Origin: an uncultured Dysosmobacter sp. | GTDB lineage: Bacteria; Bacillota; Clostridia; Oscillospirales; Oscillospiraceae | Assembly: GCF_947631635.1 (NCBI RefSeq) | Contig: NZ_CANRMB010000001.1 | Span: forward strand, 62,001 to 126,000 | Direction of reading: 5' to 3' | Length of the DNA: 64,000 bases | Part shown: positions 1-7,289 of the stretch, in pieces | How the letters are laid out: every line of letters starts with the position of its first letter | Position numbering within the stretch: position 1 is the first letter of the stretch | Translations under genes and position numbers: made by a program | The notes under the pieces: model-generated | The model's input: only the letters and a program-made list of their open reading frames with translations | The model's database searches: none | Told to the model about the DNA's origin: nothing

Positions 1-33
1 TTCGCGCCTTCCATATTTGAAAAGGGGTTCTAT
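1..33 (+). promoter_or_regulatory. Leader fragment and ribosome binding site of the first ECF/MobA set
   Basis: Only the last 33 bases before the ATG are in the window. They contain CCTTCC and then TTGAAAAGGGG, whose GGGG lies 9 bases from the start codon and can serve as the Shine-Dalgarno sequence. The same CCTTCC...TTGAAAAGGGG string occurs inside the candidate Moco riboswitch in front of the second copy of this gene set (near 32737-32757). This leader may therefore be the 3' end of a related riboswitch that hides the ribosome binding site. That is inference, because the rest lies outside the window. Confidence 0.35.
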
Positions 34-567
34 ATGAAGCATTACAGATTACAACATTTGATTTATATGGCTCTGTGCTGCAATCTTGGCCTTTTGAGCA
101 AAAGATTGATCGCACCGGTGACAAATATTTTTACAGACGCTCTGCATATTCCGGGTGGCATAGGAACCAGTTTTTCACTGATGTTCCTGGTCATCTGCGC
201 GGCGGTTATACCTAGATTCGGCTGCGCGGCAATTATGGGAATTGTGCAGAGTGTTCTTGCGCTTTCAATGGGGATGGTGGGGAGTATGGGTGCTCTTTCG
301 CCGATCGGGTATATCGTTCCGGGGATGGTAATCGACGGAGTGCTTTACCTGTCCAGAAAAGTTCATCTTTCTATGGGCCTTGGCGTGATGATTGCAAATA
401 TGCTCGCGGCGGCGGCAGCGGCCATAACCGCAAACGTTATCGTTTTTCATTTGGGTGGAATTGTACTTGCGCTCTATCTTGCTGTTGCGGTTACGAGCGG
501 TGCCATCTGCGGAATGCTGGCAGGAGAACTTGTTCCCCCCATCAGGTTAGCGCTTGCGGTGATATAA
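34..567 (+). CDS. ECF transporter S-component-like membrane protein (copy 1)
   Basis: This 177-residue protein is almost entirely hydrophobic, with about five or six membrane segments and small-residue-rich helices. That matches substrate-binding S components of energy-coupling-factor vitamin transporters. Its N-terminal part, with the motif TDALHIPGG near residues 39-47, is strongly conserved in the second copy at 32891-33472. No ECF ATPase or T component is nearby, so it would have to share a module encoded elsewhere. It is followed after 32 bases by the lipid-facing domain protein and then the MobA fusion. The substrate is unknown; the context suggests a pterin or molybdenum-cofactor-related compound (inference). 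The start is the ATG 9 bases after GGGG. Confidence 0.6.
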   Translation: MKHYRLQHLIYMALCCNLGLLSKRLIAPVTNIFTDALHIPGGIGTSFSLMFLVICAAVIPRFGCAAIMGIVQSVLALSMGMVGSMGALSPIGYIVPGMVIDGVLYLSRKVHLSMGLGVMIANMLAAAAAAITANVIVFHLGGIVLALYLAVAVTSGAICGMLAGELVPPIRLALAVI

Positions 568-599
568 ATAGAGGGTTAAACGAACCATGAAAGGAAGTA

Positions 600-1064
600 A
601 TGAAAGTGCAGAAGAACAACAAAGCGGCAATTCTTATGATTGCAGTGCTTATGGCATTGGTGTCGATTTTGGCAGCAGTACATGGAGCCTTTCGCCAGGA
701 AGTCCCGGAAGGCTCGCTGGCAATCAATTATCAGGGAGATACCTGTTTGGTGAATATTGAAAAACTTGCCACAGAAAAAGTGACCGGCACACTTGTGAAC
801 GGCAAAGGCGAGACAAAAGAGATCCATGTTCAGGCCATAGCAATGGCAGATGTCCTTGCGGAGGCGAACATTGATGCAATGACCGTTGAAACTGTGACCG
901 TAACAGCAGATGACGAATTTTTGGCAGATGTTGCGGGAGATGAAGTCAGGGAGAGCGGCAAGGTGTACATGGCTGTTGAGGATGAGGGCGCAGCACTTAT
1001 TGTATTTGGCGACACAAATGCCAAACGCAATGTTCGTAAGGTTGTTAAGTTAGATGTGCAGTAA
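600..1064 (+). CDS. Membrane-anchored protein resembling the molybdopterin oxidoreductase fold (copy 1)
   Basis: The 154-residue protein has one N-terminal hydrophobic segment (about residues 9-29), an uncleaved anchor or signal peptide, followed by an extracytoplasmic domain. The domain pattern (AIAMADVLAEANI, then VTVTADDEF, then VYMAVEDEGAALIVFGD and a basic VVKLDV end) resembles the core of the sulfite-oxidase-type molybdopterin-binding domain. It is too short for a whole enzyme, and I see no cysteine that could bind the metal. The start is fixed by AAAGGAAG six bases or so before the ATG. It overlaps the next gene by 11 bases, implying translational coupling. A pterin-binding or presenting role is inference; copy 2 at 33469-33915 shares the VFGDxNxKRNV signature. 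Confidence 0.5.
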   Translation: MKVQKNNKAAILMIAVLMALVSILAAVHGAFRQEVPEGSLAINYQGDTCLVNIEKLATEKVTGTLVNGKGETKEIHVQAIAMADVLAEANIDAMTVETVTVTADDEFLADVAGDEVRESGKVYMAVEDEGAALIVFGDTNAKRNVRKVVKLDVQ

Positions 1065-2205
1065 AGCGTTTATAAGTAAGAAAAATGTGGTTGCCCTGAC
1101 AGATCATGGAACGGTCGAGAAACGTTTCGGCTCACGGGAGGCAATGGTAAGCGAACTGGAAGTGTACCGTAAACTCGAAAAATCAAATCTGAGACGACCG
1201 ACTGTGCTTGGAAGCAGCGATGGGAAAGTTTGGTTTACCTTTGAGCGGGGCGTTCTCTTTACTGATTTGCTAAACAGCGCCACCCAGGAACTTACTGCAT
1301 GGAGGCTGCTTGTTAGATGGCTCAGAGACTTCTACGAGGAAACAGGACTTGTTCAGAAGGACCCCAATCTCAGGAATTTTCTGTATAATGCCGAAAACAA
1401 CGAAGTTATTGGCATTGATTTTGAGGATTGTAAAGAAGGGCGGCCGCTTGAAATGATAGGCAGGCTTCTTGCCTATATCCAGCTTATGGATGACTGGGCT
1501 CCCCAAAGGCGTGAATGCATTACAAATTGCGTAATGAGAGCAGCTTGCCACGACTTTCTGCTGTGTCAGGACGAGCTCAACAAATCTGTGCGAAATGAGA
1601 TGAAGGATATTTCCAGGCAAAGAAACGGAAAACAATTCTCGGCAATGATTCTTGCAGGCGGCAAAAGCAGACGCATGGGTGTCGATAAAGCGTTTCTGGA
1701 ATTGAACGGAAAGACCTTGATTGAACATCAAAAAGAAAAGCTTCAGCATCTGGGAATAACAGATATCCTGATATCCGGCAGCGCTGAAGGAATGATACCC
1801 GATGAAAAGCCAGGGTGCGGTCCGCTTGGCGGGATCGCAACTTGTTTGAGAAAAGCCAGGCATGATAGATGCCTGATCATTCCGGTTGATGTACCGCTGA
1901 TAACAGAGGAGATATTACAAGAACTTATTGATAAGCACAGAGAGACCCCATTCAAGATCACGCTGGTTGCGCATCAGGGTGGATTTGAACAGCTTATAGC
2001 GGTATATGATAGGGATTGTGCGGCCGCAATTGAAAGACTGCTGGAATGCGGGGTGAATAAAGTTCAGATAGCAGCGGAAACTGTCGGATACGGAGTACTA
2101 AACTGCAGCGGAAATGAAGATCAATTTATTAATTGTAATACACCGGAGGCCTTTCATAAAGCTTTGAATGTATTACCTCAAGAGGATTATGTAGGATTAC
2201 AATAA
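1054..2205 (+). CDS. Phosphotransferase-like domain fused to MobA-type nucleotidyltransferase (copy 1)
   Basis: This 383-residue protein has two domains. Residues about 1-190 look like an aminoglycoside/choline-kinase-like phosphotransferase: DPNLRNFL supplies the catalytic Asp and the Asn five residues later, and GIDFED the metal-binding Asp. Residues about 195-383 are a MobA-like guanylyl- or cytidylyltransferase with LAGGKSRRMG, GPLGGI and IPVDVPL. MobA attaches GMP to molybdopterin to make the bis-MGD cofactor; the extra kinase domain is not part of standard MobA. The start ATG lies inside the end of the upstream gene (11-base overlap). The same fusion recurs at 33912-35069. Action on a pterin-derived alcohol followed by nucleotidyl transfer is a reasonable guess, not shown. 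Confidence 0.7.
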   Translation: MCSKAFISKKNVVALTDHGTVEKRFGSREAMVSELEVYRKLEKSNLRRPTVLGSSDGKVWFTFERGVLFTDLLNSATQELTAWRLLVRWLRDFYEETGLVQKDPNLRNFLYNAENNEVIGIDFEDCKEGRPLEMIGRLLAYIQLMDDWAPQRRECITNCVMRAACHDFLLCQDELNKSVRNEMKDISRQRNGKQFSAMILAGGKSRRMGVDKAFLELNGKTLIEHQKEKLQHLGITDILISGSAEGMIPDEKPGCGPLGGIATCLRKARHDRCLIIPVDVPLITEEILQELIDKHRETPFKITLVAHQGGFEQLIAVYDRDCAAAIERLLECGVNKVQIAAETVGYGVLNCSGNEDQFINCNTPEAFHKALNVLPQEDYVGLQ

Positions 2206-2297
2206 CAATAGATGTTTCGGGCTTTTTCGCCACAGCCTTGACTTATTTTGAAGATGTGTAAACGTAATAATAAACAATTCGAAAGGGAAGAGCTTAG

Positions 2298-2384
2298 ATG
2301 AATACAGGCATGAAAGTGACATTTTGTATTGCCATCGGAATCATCTTGCTGTGCTCCCTCTTTATGTCAATGATATTTGCATAG
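2298..2384 (+). CDS. 28-residue membrane peptide
   Basis: A tiny reading frame (MNTGMKVTFCIAIG..., 28 residues) follows a good GAAAGGGAAGAG ribosome binding site and ends exactly where a strong terminator begins. Residues about 6-27 form a single hydrophobic helix. It sits 92 bases after the MobA fusion stop and could be the last gene of that operon. No family is recognised. The ribosome binding site and the fit with the terminator make it more than a chance frame, but expression is unproven. Confidence 0.45.
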   Translation: MNTGMKVTFCIAIGIILLCSLFMSMIFA

Positions 2385-2418
2385 AAGCTTTTCCCTCGGG
2401 AAGGGCTTCTATTTTTTT
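2383..2418 (+). terminator. Intrinsic terminator of the first ECF/MobA operon
   Basis: A 13-bp stem (two G-T pairs) with a two-base TC loop spans 2383-2410 and is followed by TATTTTTTTG. It ends the operon that contains the S component, the MobA fusion and the small membrane peptide. Confidence 0.85.
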
Positions 2419-2419
2419 G

Positions 2420-2760
2420 CCCGGGTGGCCTTAACAGCCTTCACCCTGGTTTTGCTGCGCATTCCCTTCATCCGTTTCACATCATATCGGGCGGTGAGCA
2501 GGTTCTTTTCCACATTGGGCACCGTACCATCCAGCAGCGCAGCACAGATGTCTCTTCCGCTGCGGCACTCCTCGTATTTTCGTCACCAGTGAAACGTGGT
2601 TTGCTGGTTCCCCCTTTGATGTCCGACCGGACATGCAGCGAATAGCTGTCGTCCGCGGAAATATCCGCCCCGCCGGCTTCCGGCCGCTGGTCCGTCCAGA
2701 CAGCGTTGATCTGCACGCAGACCCGGTCCAGGTCCCGCGGCAGAGCTTTCAAGTTCCCGG
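2420..2760 (-). pseudogene. Decayed coding remnant of unknown family
   Basis: On the minus strand two frames give protein-like stretches. One ends AALLDGTVPNVEKNLL followed by a basic tail. The other contains KALPRDLDRVCVQINAVW. They cannot be joined without frameshifts, and no start with a ribosome binding site is present. I read it as a broken gene; the family is not recognised. Confidence 0.3.
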
Positions 2761-2939
2761 CCGCCGGCCTGAAGGACCAGCACCAGGATGTCGATGCACA
2801 GCGGATCCTCTAACCGCTGCAAAAGAAGAATCGAAAGGAGCGTCCGAGAGGAGGCGCGTCCGTTTCTTCTACCACGAAAGAGGCATGGCAGCAAGAATGA
2901 CAATGCGAGGCGGACTTTTCGGTTTCCGGAGCAGGGGGC

Positions 2940-3130
2940 GGAAGTTCAGACACAGCGGGTCATGCTCAAAGAGGCGGGGATAATTTCTTCGGATCTATTC
3001 CCCGACCCAGACGGAAAGCCCTTGGTCAATAAAAACTTCATTCGAGCCTGGAAGTGGTATTGGAGATATGGAGAAGGCTGCCAACTATACCGGGCAGGCG
3101 TTGAAGGCCATCATGAAGAAGCAAAAATAA
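2940..3130 (+). pseudogene. Tyrosine integrase remnant
   Basis: The frame here reads MLKEAGIISSDLFPDPDGKP and then NKNFIRAWKWY. This resembles the stretch before the catalytic histidines of phage/ICE tyrosine recombinases, where a DLFPDPDG-type turn precedes a WK/RW helix. The active-site part is missing, and a second frame supplies a lysine-rich tail ending at 3130. It fits a broken element integrase next to the first tRNA-Val scar. Identification is tentative. Confidence 0.3.
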
Positions 3131-3162
3131 AAAGCCCTGGAGCCATACGGCCCCAGGGCTTT
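3131..3162 (-). terminator. Hairpin, likely minus-strand terminator
   Basis: A perfect 10-bp stem (AAAGCCCTGG / CCAGGGCTTT) encloses 12 bases. Read on the minus strand it is followed by TTTTTATTTTTG, as in an intrinsic terminator. No intact gene reads into it now. Confidence 0.5.
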
Positions 3163-3248
3163 GACGTGCAACAGCCGGACAATCTGGATATCGCACCATT
3201 GTCCTACTCAGCCGCGGATCCAGTGAAGCGGTCCGCGGCTGAAAGCGA

Positions 3249-3311
3249 AGGAATTCCCAACACCGTTTCGCTTCCGGCTCTGCCGAAAACGGAACGGTGT
3301 TGGGAATTCCT
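3249..3311. repeat. 19-bp inverted repeat beside the first tRNA-Val scar
   Basis: Arms at 3249-3267 and 3293-3311 are perfect complements separated by 25 bases. The hairpin occupies the same position relative to the tRNA-Val 3'-end relic as the terminator hairpins at 18508 and 40634, though its sequence differs. Confidence 0.6.
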
Positions 3312-3317
3312 GAACTG

Positions 3318-3361
3318 GTGGAGACCGTTGAACTCGAGCCGGTGACCTTCTGCGTGTGAAG
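3318..3361 (-). repeat. Relic of a tRNA-Val 3' half (attachment-site scar A)
   Basis: The stretch GGTGGAGAC...ACTCGAGCC...GTGACCTTCTGCGTGTGAAG is a diverged copy of the tRNA-Val(CAC) 3' half seen complete at 40670-40716. GTGACCTTCTGCGTGTGAAG differs from that copy by one base. It is probably an old att site left by integration and decay. Confidence 0.5.
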
Positions 3362-3629
3362 ATAGGTAAGGGGTGGAAACGGTGTGATTTCACACCGTTT
3401 CCTGTGCTTTTGAAACCGTTTATTGCATCAAAGATTCCGTGGTTTCCGCTGGATTCTGTCCGCTCATTTCCTGGCCTGGGTCAGCGTTTGAGTCAGGCGG
3501 CGATTCCGGTCTTTTGAATGGTACTGAAATGGCCGTCCTCATCATTGGCCGTCGTCAGCAGGACAGGCTCAAGGCCATGGCTGGTGGTATGGAGCAGCAC
3601 CCAGAGCAATGTCATGGTATTCAGGTAGG

Positions 3630-4151
3630 CCAGATAATCAATCGCCAGGGATCTTGTTCACAACAACGATATCGATGTCACTGTCCTTGGTGGCGATTTC
3701 TTTGGTGTAGGAGCCGTAGAGAAAGACCGCAGCGGCATCCACAACTTTTCGCAGTATTCAGCACTTTTCCTGATCCGTAAGAATACCGCCTTTGGTTCCC
3801 GAATCATCTGCTCCCAACGTTCGGCGGTCAGAGATTCCAGCAGCTTAGCTTTACACAGAGGATACCGGGCTTTCATGTTCAGTGGATTACGCATATCCAA
3901 CAGAGAACCTGCTTTTCGCTCATTTTACTTGAGATTTTTTGGTAAATATTTCAGAAACATCGGTTTGCAAATGTATGGCAGCTCCCTCCGCTGGCTTCCT
4001 GGAGGCAAAACACCCTTCAAAGCCTCTTGATCGTCTGGTGGCATATAAATCCCATATACAGCAGACGGCGTGTCTCCAACATGGTACGAGCGGTCTGTAG
4101 ATCGTACTCGGCGCTTCTAATCCAATATTCGGACTTACCCAAATTGCTCAT
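3630..4151 (-). pseudogene. Decayed HEPN-MNT toxin-antitoxin pair
   Basis: Reading the minus strand, an ATG at 4151 opens a HEPN-like start (SEYWIRSAEYDLQTART, then MGFICHQTIKRL) that stops at 4017. After a deletion, a likely HEPN C-terminal piece (NPLNMKARYPLCKAKLLESL) continues to about 3780. A following frame then gives a minimal nucleotidyltransferase motif, LYGSYTKEIATKDSDIDIVV, with the expected GS...SDxD residues. HEPN ribonucleases paired with MNT proteins form toxin-antitoxin modules. Frameshifts and the missing middle show that both genes are dead. Confidence 0.55.
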
Positions 4152-5160
4152 GCCATCATCTCTTTACTATGTAAACAAGGTATGCCATAAAAACACAGGA
4201 AATAAAAGCAGAGGCAGCACAGATTTACAAATGTTTATTGAACTTAACTTCCGTGGCGCGCAGGATATCTTCTATGATCCCAATTTGTCATATGGGACAG
4301 GTATCCAAAAGGCGGATAATTGCCCAAATTGACGCGTTGACGCGCTTTTGACCACTGATTCACCATCGTATAGCAGGTCCGCCTGTGCAGATCTCCAATA
4401 CGGATGCAAGGCCTGTAAAAATCGGAAGGCATAGCCTCGTGTTGCCAGTTTCTATGTAACACATGTGAACGGTTGAAATATTTACTTTTTTCAGCAAGCG
4501 ATTCCTAAGAGAGTCCATACGTCTTGCACAGCTTCCGAATCTGCTGCTCGCTCTTGCGCTAAGTCGCAGAACGCCGCTTATAGAGTTTGTTTTATCCTGA
4601 ATTGGATAATATAAAATAAACCACGCGGGCTGTTGGTATGCCTCGATAATTTATAAATATGTGATGATAGGAAGATGCCTATATCAAGGCTGAAGGTGTT
4701 GCTGATGAGTACTGTTGCGCTCCTATCTTTTACGGCTGCCGTGGGCACCCTTTCGGATGTTCTTGAAATGCCCTCATGCAGAGACCGCTGAATATAGATG
4801 ATCCAGGGATACTCTAGCGGAAGATTCTGCCCAGCCAACACAATTCCCAGAGGCAGATGCCTGCGATGCGCGGCCGGATGCTCGGGCTGAATATAGATGC
4901 CGCGGGCGGTGGAGTTCGTTATTCTAATATTTCAACCAACTATCTGATTGCCCCCGGACTTTCTGGTATTTGAGCTGAGATTATTGATCGCAGCTGTTTT
5001 TTCAGTATGGATGAGGGGATATGCAGGCGCATTACAGAGCTATCAAGATATTCGGGAGTTTTATTAGGCTCTGGCAATTTGATTATTACTAATAATTATA
5101 ATCAGAAAAAGTAACTTTCATAATTTTACATGATAAAAATGTGCAATTGGGCGAAAAAAT
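4152..5160. other. Gene-poor decayed segment
   Basis: I see no intact gene with a start and ribosome binding site. Minus-strand protein-like stretches occur around 4244-4462 and 4578-4920 (for example HLPLGIVLAGQNLPLEYPW), but they need frameshifts and match no family I recognise. The last 100 bases are AT-rich and lead into the promoter of the next operon. Confidence 0.4.
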
Positions 5161-5179
5161 GCAGTAATTGAGAAATCTC

Positions 5180-5209
5180 TTGCAATAATAAGCGGAAAGG
5201 GACTATAAT
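5180..5209 (+). promoter_or_regulatory. Promoter of the phosphatase/TRAP operon
   Basis: TTGCAA at 5180-5185 and a perfect TATAAT at 5204-5209 are separated by 18 bases. The expected transcription start is near 5216, about 45 bases before the first gene, with an ATTACTAAT motif just downstream. Confidence 0.65.
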
Positions 5210-5235
5210 TGCATTATCAGATAAAAGAATAAATA

Positions 5236-5244
5236 ATTACTAAT
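5236..5244 (+). promoter_or_regulatory. Candidate LacI-family operator half (ATTACTAAT)
   Basis: ATTACTAAT occurs here, at 5085-5093 upstream of the promoter, and at 11512-11520 beside the dehydrogenase promoter. These are the control regions of the two operons that flank the single LacI-type regulator gene. Position just after the transcription start would allow repression. Binding is inferred. Confidence 0.4.
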
Positions 5245-5260
5245 AAAGAGAGACGAGACT

Positions 5261-6388
5261 ATGGCAAAGATTTATTTGATCCGCCATTGTGAATCTGAGG
5301 GTAACGCCTGTCGGCGTGCGCAGGCGCAGACCGATGCATTGGTTACAAGGAAGGGATATGAGCAAAACGAAATGCTGCGCCGCCGGTTTAAAGGGATCCA
5401 TATCGATGCGCTCTACAGCAGTGATGCCTTTCGTTCCATCATGACGCTAACTCCCATTGCAAAGGAGCGTGGATTGCCGATTAAGGTCCGCCTTTCTCTG
5501 CGAGAGGTAACCACCGGCATTTGGGAGGACTGCGCCTGGGGAAACATCGCCAAGGATTATCCCGCAGAGCATAAGGTATGGACAGAAACGCCATGGATCA
5601 CGACGGCACCTGGTGCTACGACTTTTCAGCAGGCAGCTGACCGCATGGTTTTTTGCCTGCGCCGCATCGCAGCGGAAATAGGGGATGGGACAGCGCTGGT
5701 GGCGTCCCATTCCTGCAGTATCAAAGCCTCGCTTTGTGTGATGCAGGGAAAGCCTATGAACCGGGTGGCAGAGGTGGGCCACGGCGAAAATACATCAGTC
5801 AGTCTGTTGGAGATCATGCCGAATGGGACCATCCATGTGGAGTATACCAATGATGCATCCCACCTGCCGCCGCGGCTGTGCAGAACATGGAGCGGCGTGG
5901 CCGGCAGCAACATCAACATGGTAATCGAGTCCTGTGATCTGGAACGCCAGGCGGACGTCCTGTCGGAATTGGCGGAAGCAGAACACCGGGAACGGGGGGC
6001 GGAGTTTGACCGGTCGGCCTATCTTAACGCTGTCCGTGAACAGATGGAGGGGCAACCAAGATCTGTTGCGATTTCCTATTTGAAGGGGGGACCCGTTGGT
6101 TTTGTCCAGCTTGGCGCGGATGCCGAACTGCCGGATGAATGCGGCGTTTTGGAACGGTATTACGTAATTCCCCATCTTCAGGGCCGGGGGTACGGCGAAC
6201 AGTTATTTGGCTATGCGGCACATGAGATGCGCTATGCAGGCAAAACCAAGTTGATTCTCAGGAAGAATTGCTCCGCAGAGGAGCGGCGTTCGCTGGAACG
6301 GTTTACTTTTCATGAAATGAGAGGGCACCCGGAATATGAGGAATTGGATCTTTATTCTCCGCCATGCCCTTATCCGATTTTAGCCTGA
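5261..6388 (+). CDS. Histidine phosphatase-GNAT acetyltransferase fusion
   Basis: This 375-residue protein begins with a phosphoglycerate-mutase-like histidine phosphatase (about residues 1-205): LIRHCESEGN carries the RHx phosphohistidine motif, and the second catalytic His is in ASHSCS. The C-terminal part (about 220-375) is a GNAT N-acetyltransferase domain with the acetyl-CoA loop VIPHLQGRGYGEQLFGYA. The fusion is unusual and suggests one protein that dephosphorylates and acetylates related metabolites. It is the first gene of an operon with an isomerase and TRAP transporter, so its substrate probably belongs to that pathway. The exact substrate is unknown. The start follows AAAGAGAGACGAG. 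Confidence 0.75.
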   Translation: MAKIYLIRHCESEGNACRRAQAQTDALVTRKGYEQNEMLRRRFKGIHIDALYSSDAFRSIMTLTPIAKERGLPIKVRLSLREVTTGIWEDCAWGNIAKDYPAEHKVWTETPWITTAPGATTFQQAADRMVFCLRRIAAEIGDGTALVASHSCSIKASLCVMQGKPMNRVAEVGHGENTSVSLLEIMPNGTIHVEYTNDASHLPPRLCRTWSGVAGSNINMVIESCDLERQADVLSELAEAEHRERGAEFDRSAYLNAVREQMEGQPRSVAISYLKGGPVGFVQLGADAELPDECGVLERYYVIPHLQGRGYGEQLFGYAAHEMRYAGKTKLILRKNCSAEERRSLERFTFHEMRGHPEYEELDLYSPPCPYPILA

Positions 6389-6416
6389 GAGATCATTTAC
6401 ATGAAGGAGGAACGCT

Positions 6417-7250
6417 ATGAACGGGAAACATATCTACATTTCAACACTTTGTGTCAAGTTTGAAGATTATCACTGGCTGAAAAACTGCTTAGATACGTTC
6501 CATGATTTTCCGGTGGGCGTTGAGCATGGAACTTGGTGGGGACTTCAGCCGGAACTGCCAGATGTGCTGGATGCAAATAAGCCGATGTTCTATGGAATGC
6601 CTACCACCATTCATGCTCCGTTCCATGAGATTTGCAACAAGCCTGGGAGTTCGGAAGAGCAGGAGATGTTGAAAACCTTTAACCGAGCCTGCCGCGTATA
6701 CCATGAATGTGAGGCGACCTCCATGGTTATACACACCAATGAGCATTCTTTTCCGGAAGAACAGCGTGCGGCGATGCGGGAGCGGTCCAAAGAGATGATC
6801 CTGTTTTGGTACGAAAAGTTCAGGGAGCAGGGGATTCATATGACCGTGGAAAATGTGGGCTATCCGAAAAAAGATAATCTGCTGTTCAACTACGAGCAAT
6901 TTATCCGGCTTTTCAGCGAACTGCCGGAGGAGATCGGCTGCCTCATCGACACCGGTCACGCCATGCTGAACGACTGGGATATGGTCGAACTGATTAAAAC
7001 GCTGGGACCCCGGATTCGGGGCTATCACCTGAATAATAACGACGGAAAGAACGATGCGCATTATCCTGCTTTCGATCCGGAGGGCTATCTTCCACCGGAA
7101 AAAATGGAGGAGATTATTGCCACGATCGCGCAGTATTCTCCGGATGCCGATCTGATTCTGGAGTACATGTTTGGGGACAAGATTACCACAGAACAGATGC
7201 ACAGCGATATTCGCCGGATTGCCCGGCTCATGGAGGAAAACCGCCGGTAA
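6417..7250 (+). CDS. Sugar phosphate isomerase/epimerase-like TIM-barrel protein
   Basis: The 277-residue protein matches the xylose-isomerase-like TIM-barrel family (AP_endonuc_2 fold). Metal-ligand-like positions are visible: the Glu in TVENVG, the Asp-His in LIDTGHAML, the His in GYHLNNNDGKNDAH and the Glu in LILEYMFG. Such enzymes isomerise or epimerise sugars and sugar acids in the cytoplasm. The gene starts 28 bases after the phosphatase fusion with AAGGAGGAACGCT before the ATG, and precedes the TRAP transporter. It probably acts on the imported compound or its first product; the exact reaction cannot be told. Confidence 0.75.
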   Translation: MNGKHIYISTLCVKFEDYHWLKNCLDTFHDFPVGVEHGTWWGLQPELPDVLDANKPMFYGMPTTIHAPFHEICNKPGSSEEQEMLKTFNRACRVYHECEATSMVIHTNEHSFPEEQRAAMRERSKEMILFWYEKFREQGIHMTVENVGYPKKDNLLFNYEQFIRLFSELPEEIGCLIDTGHAMLNDWDMVELIKTLGPRIRGYHLNNNDGKNDAHYPAFDPEGYLPPEKMEEIIATIAQYSPDADLILEYMFGDKITTEQMHSDIRRIARLMEENRR

Positions 7251-7289
7251 CGGCTCTGAATCTCAATAAGAAAGAAGGAAATCTCACAT

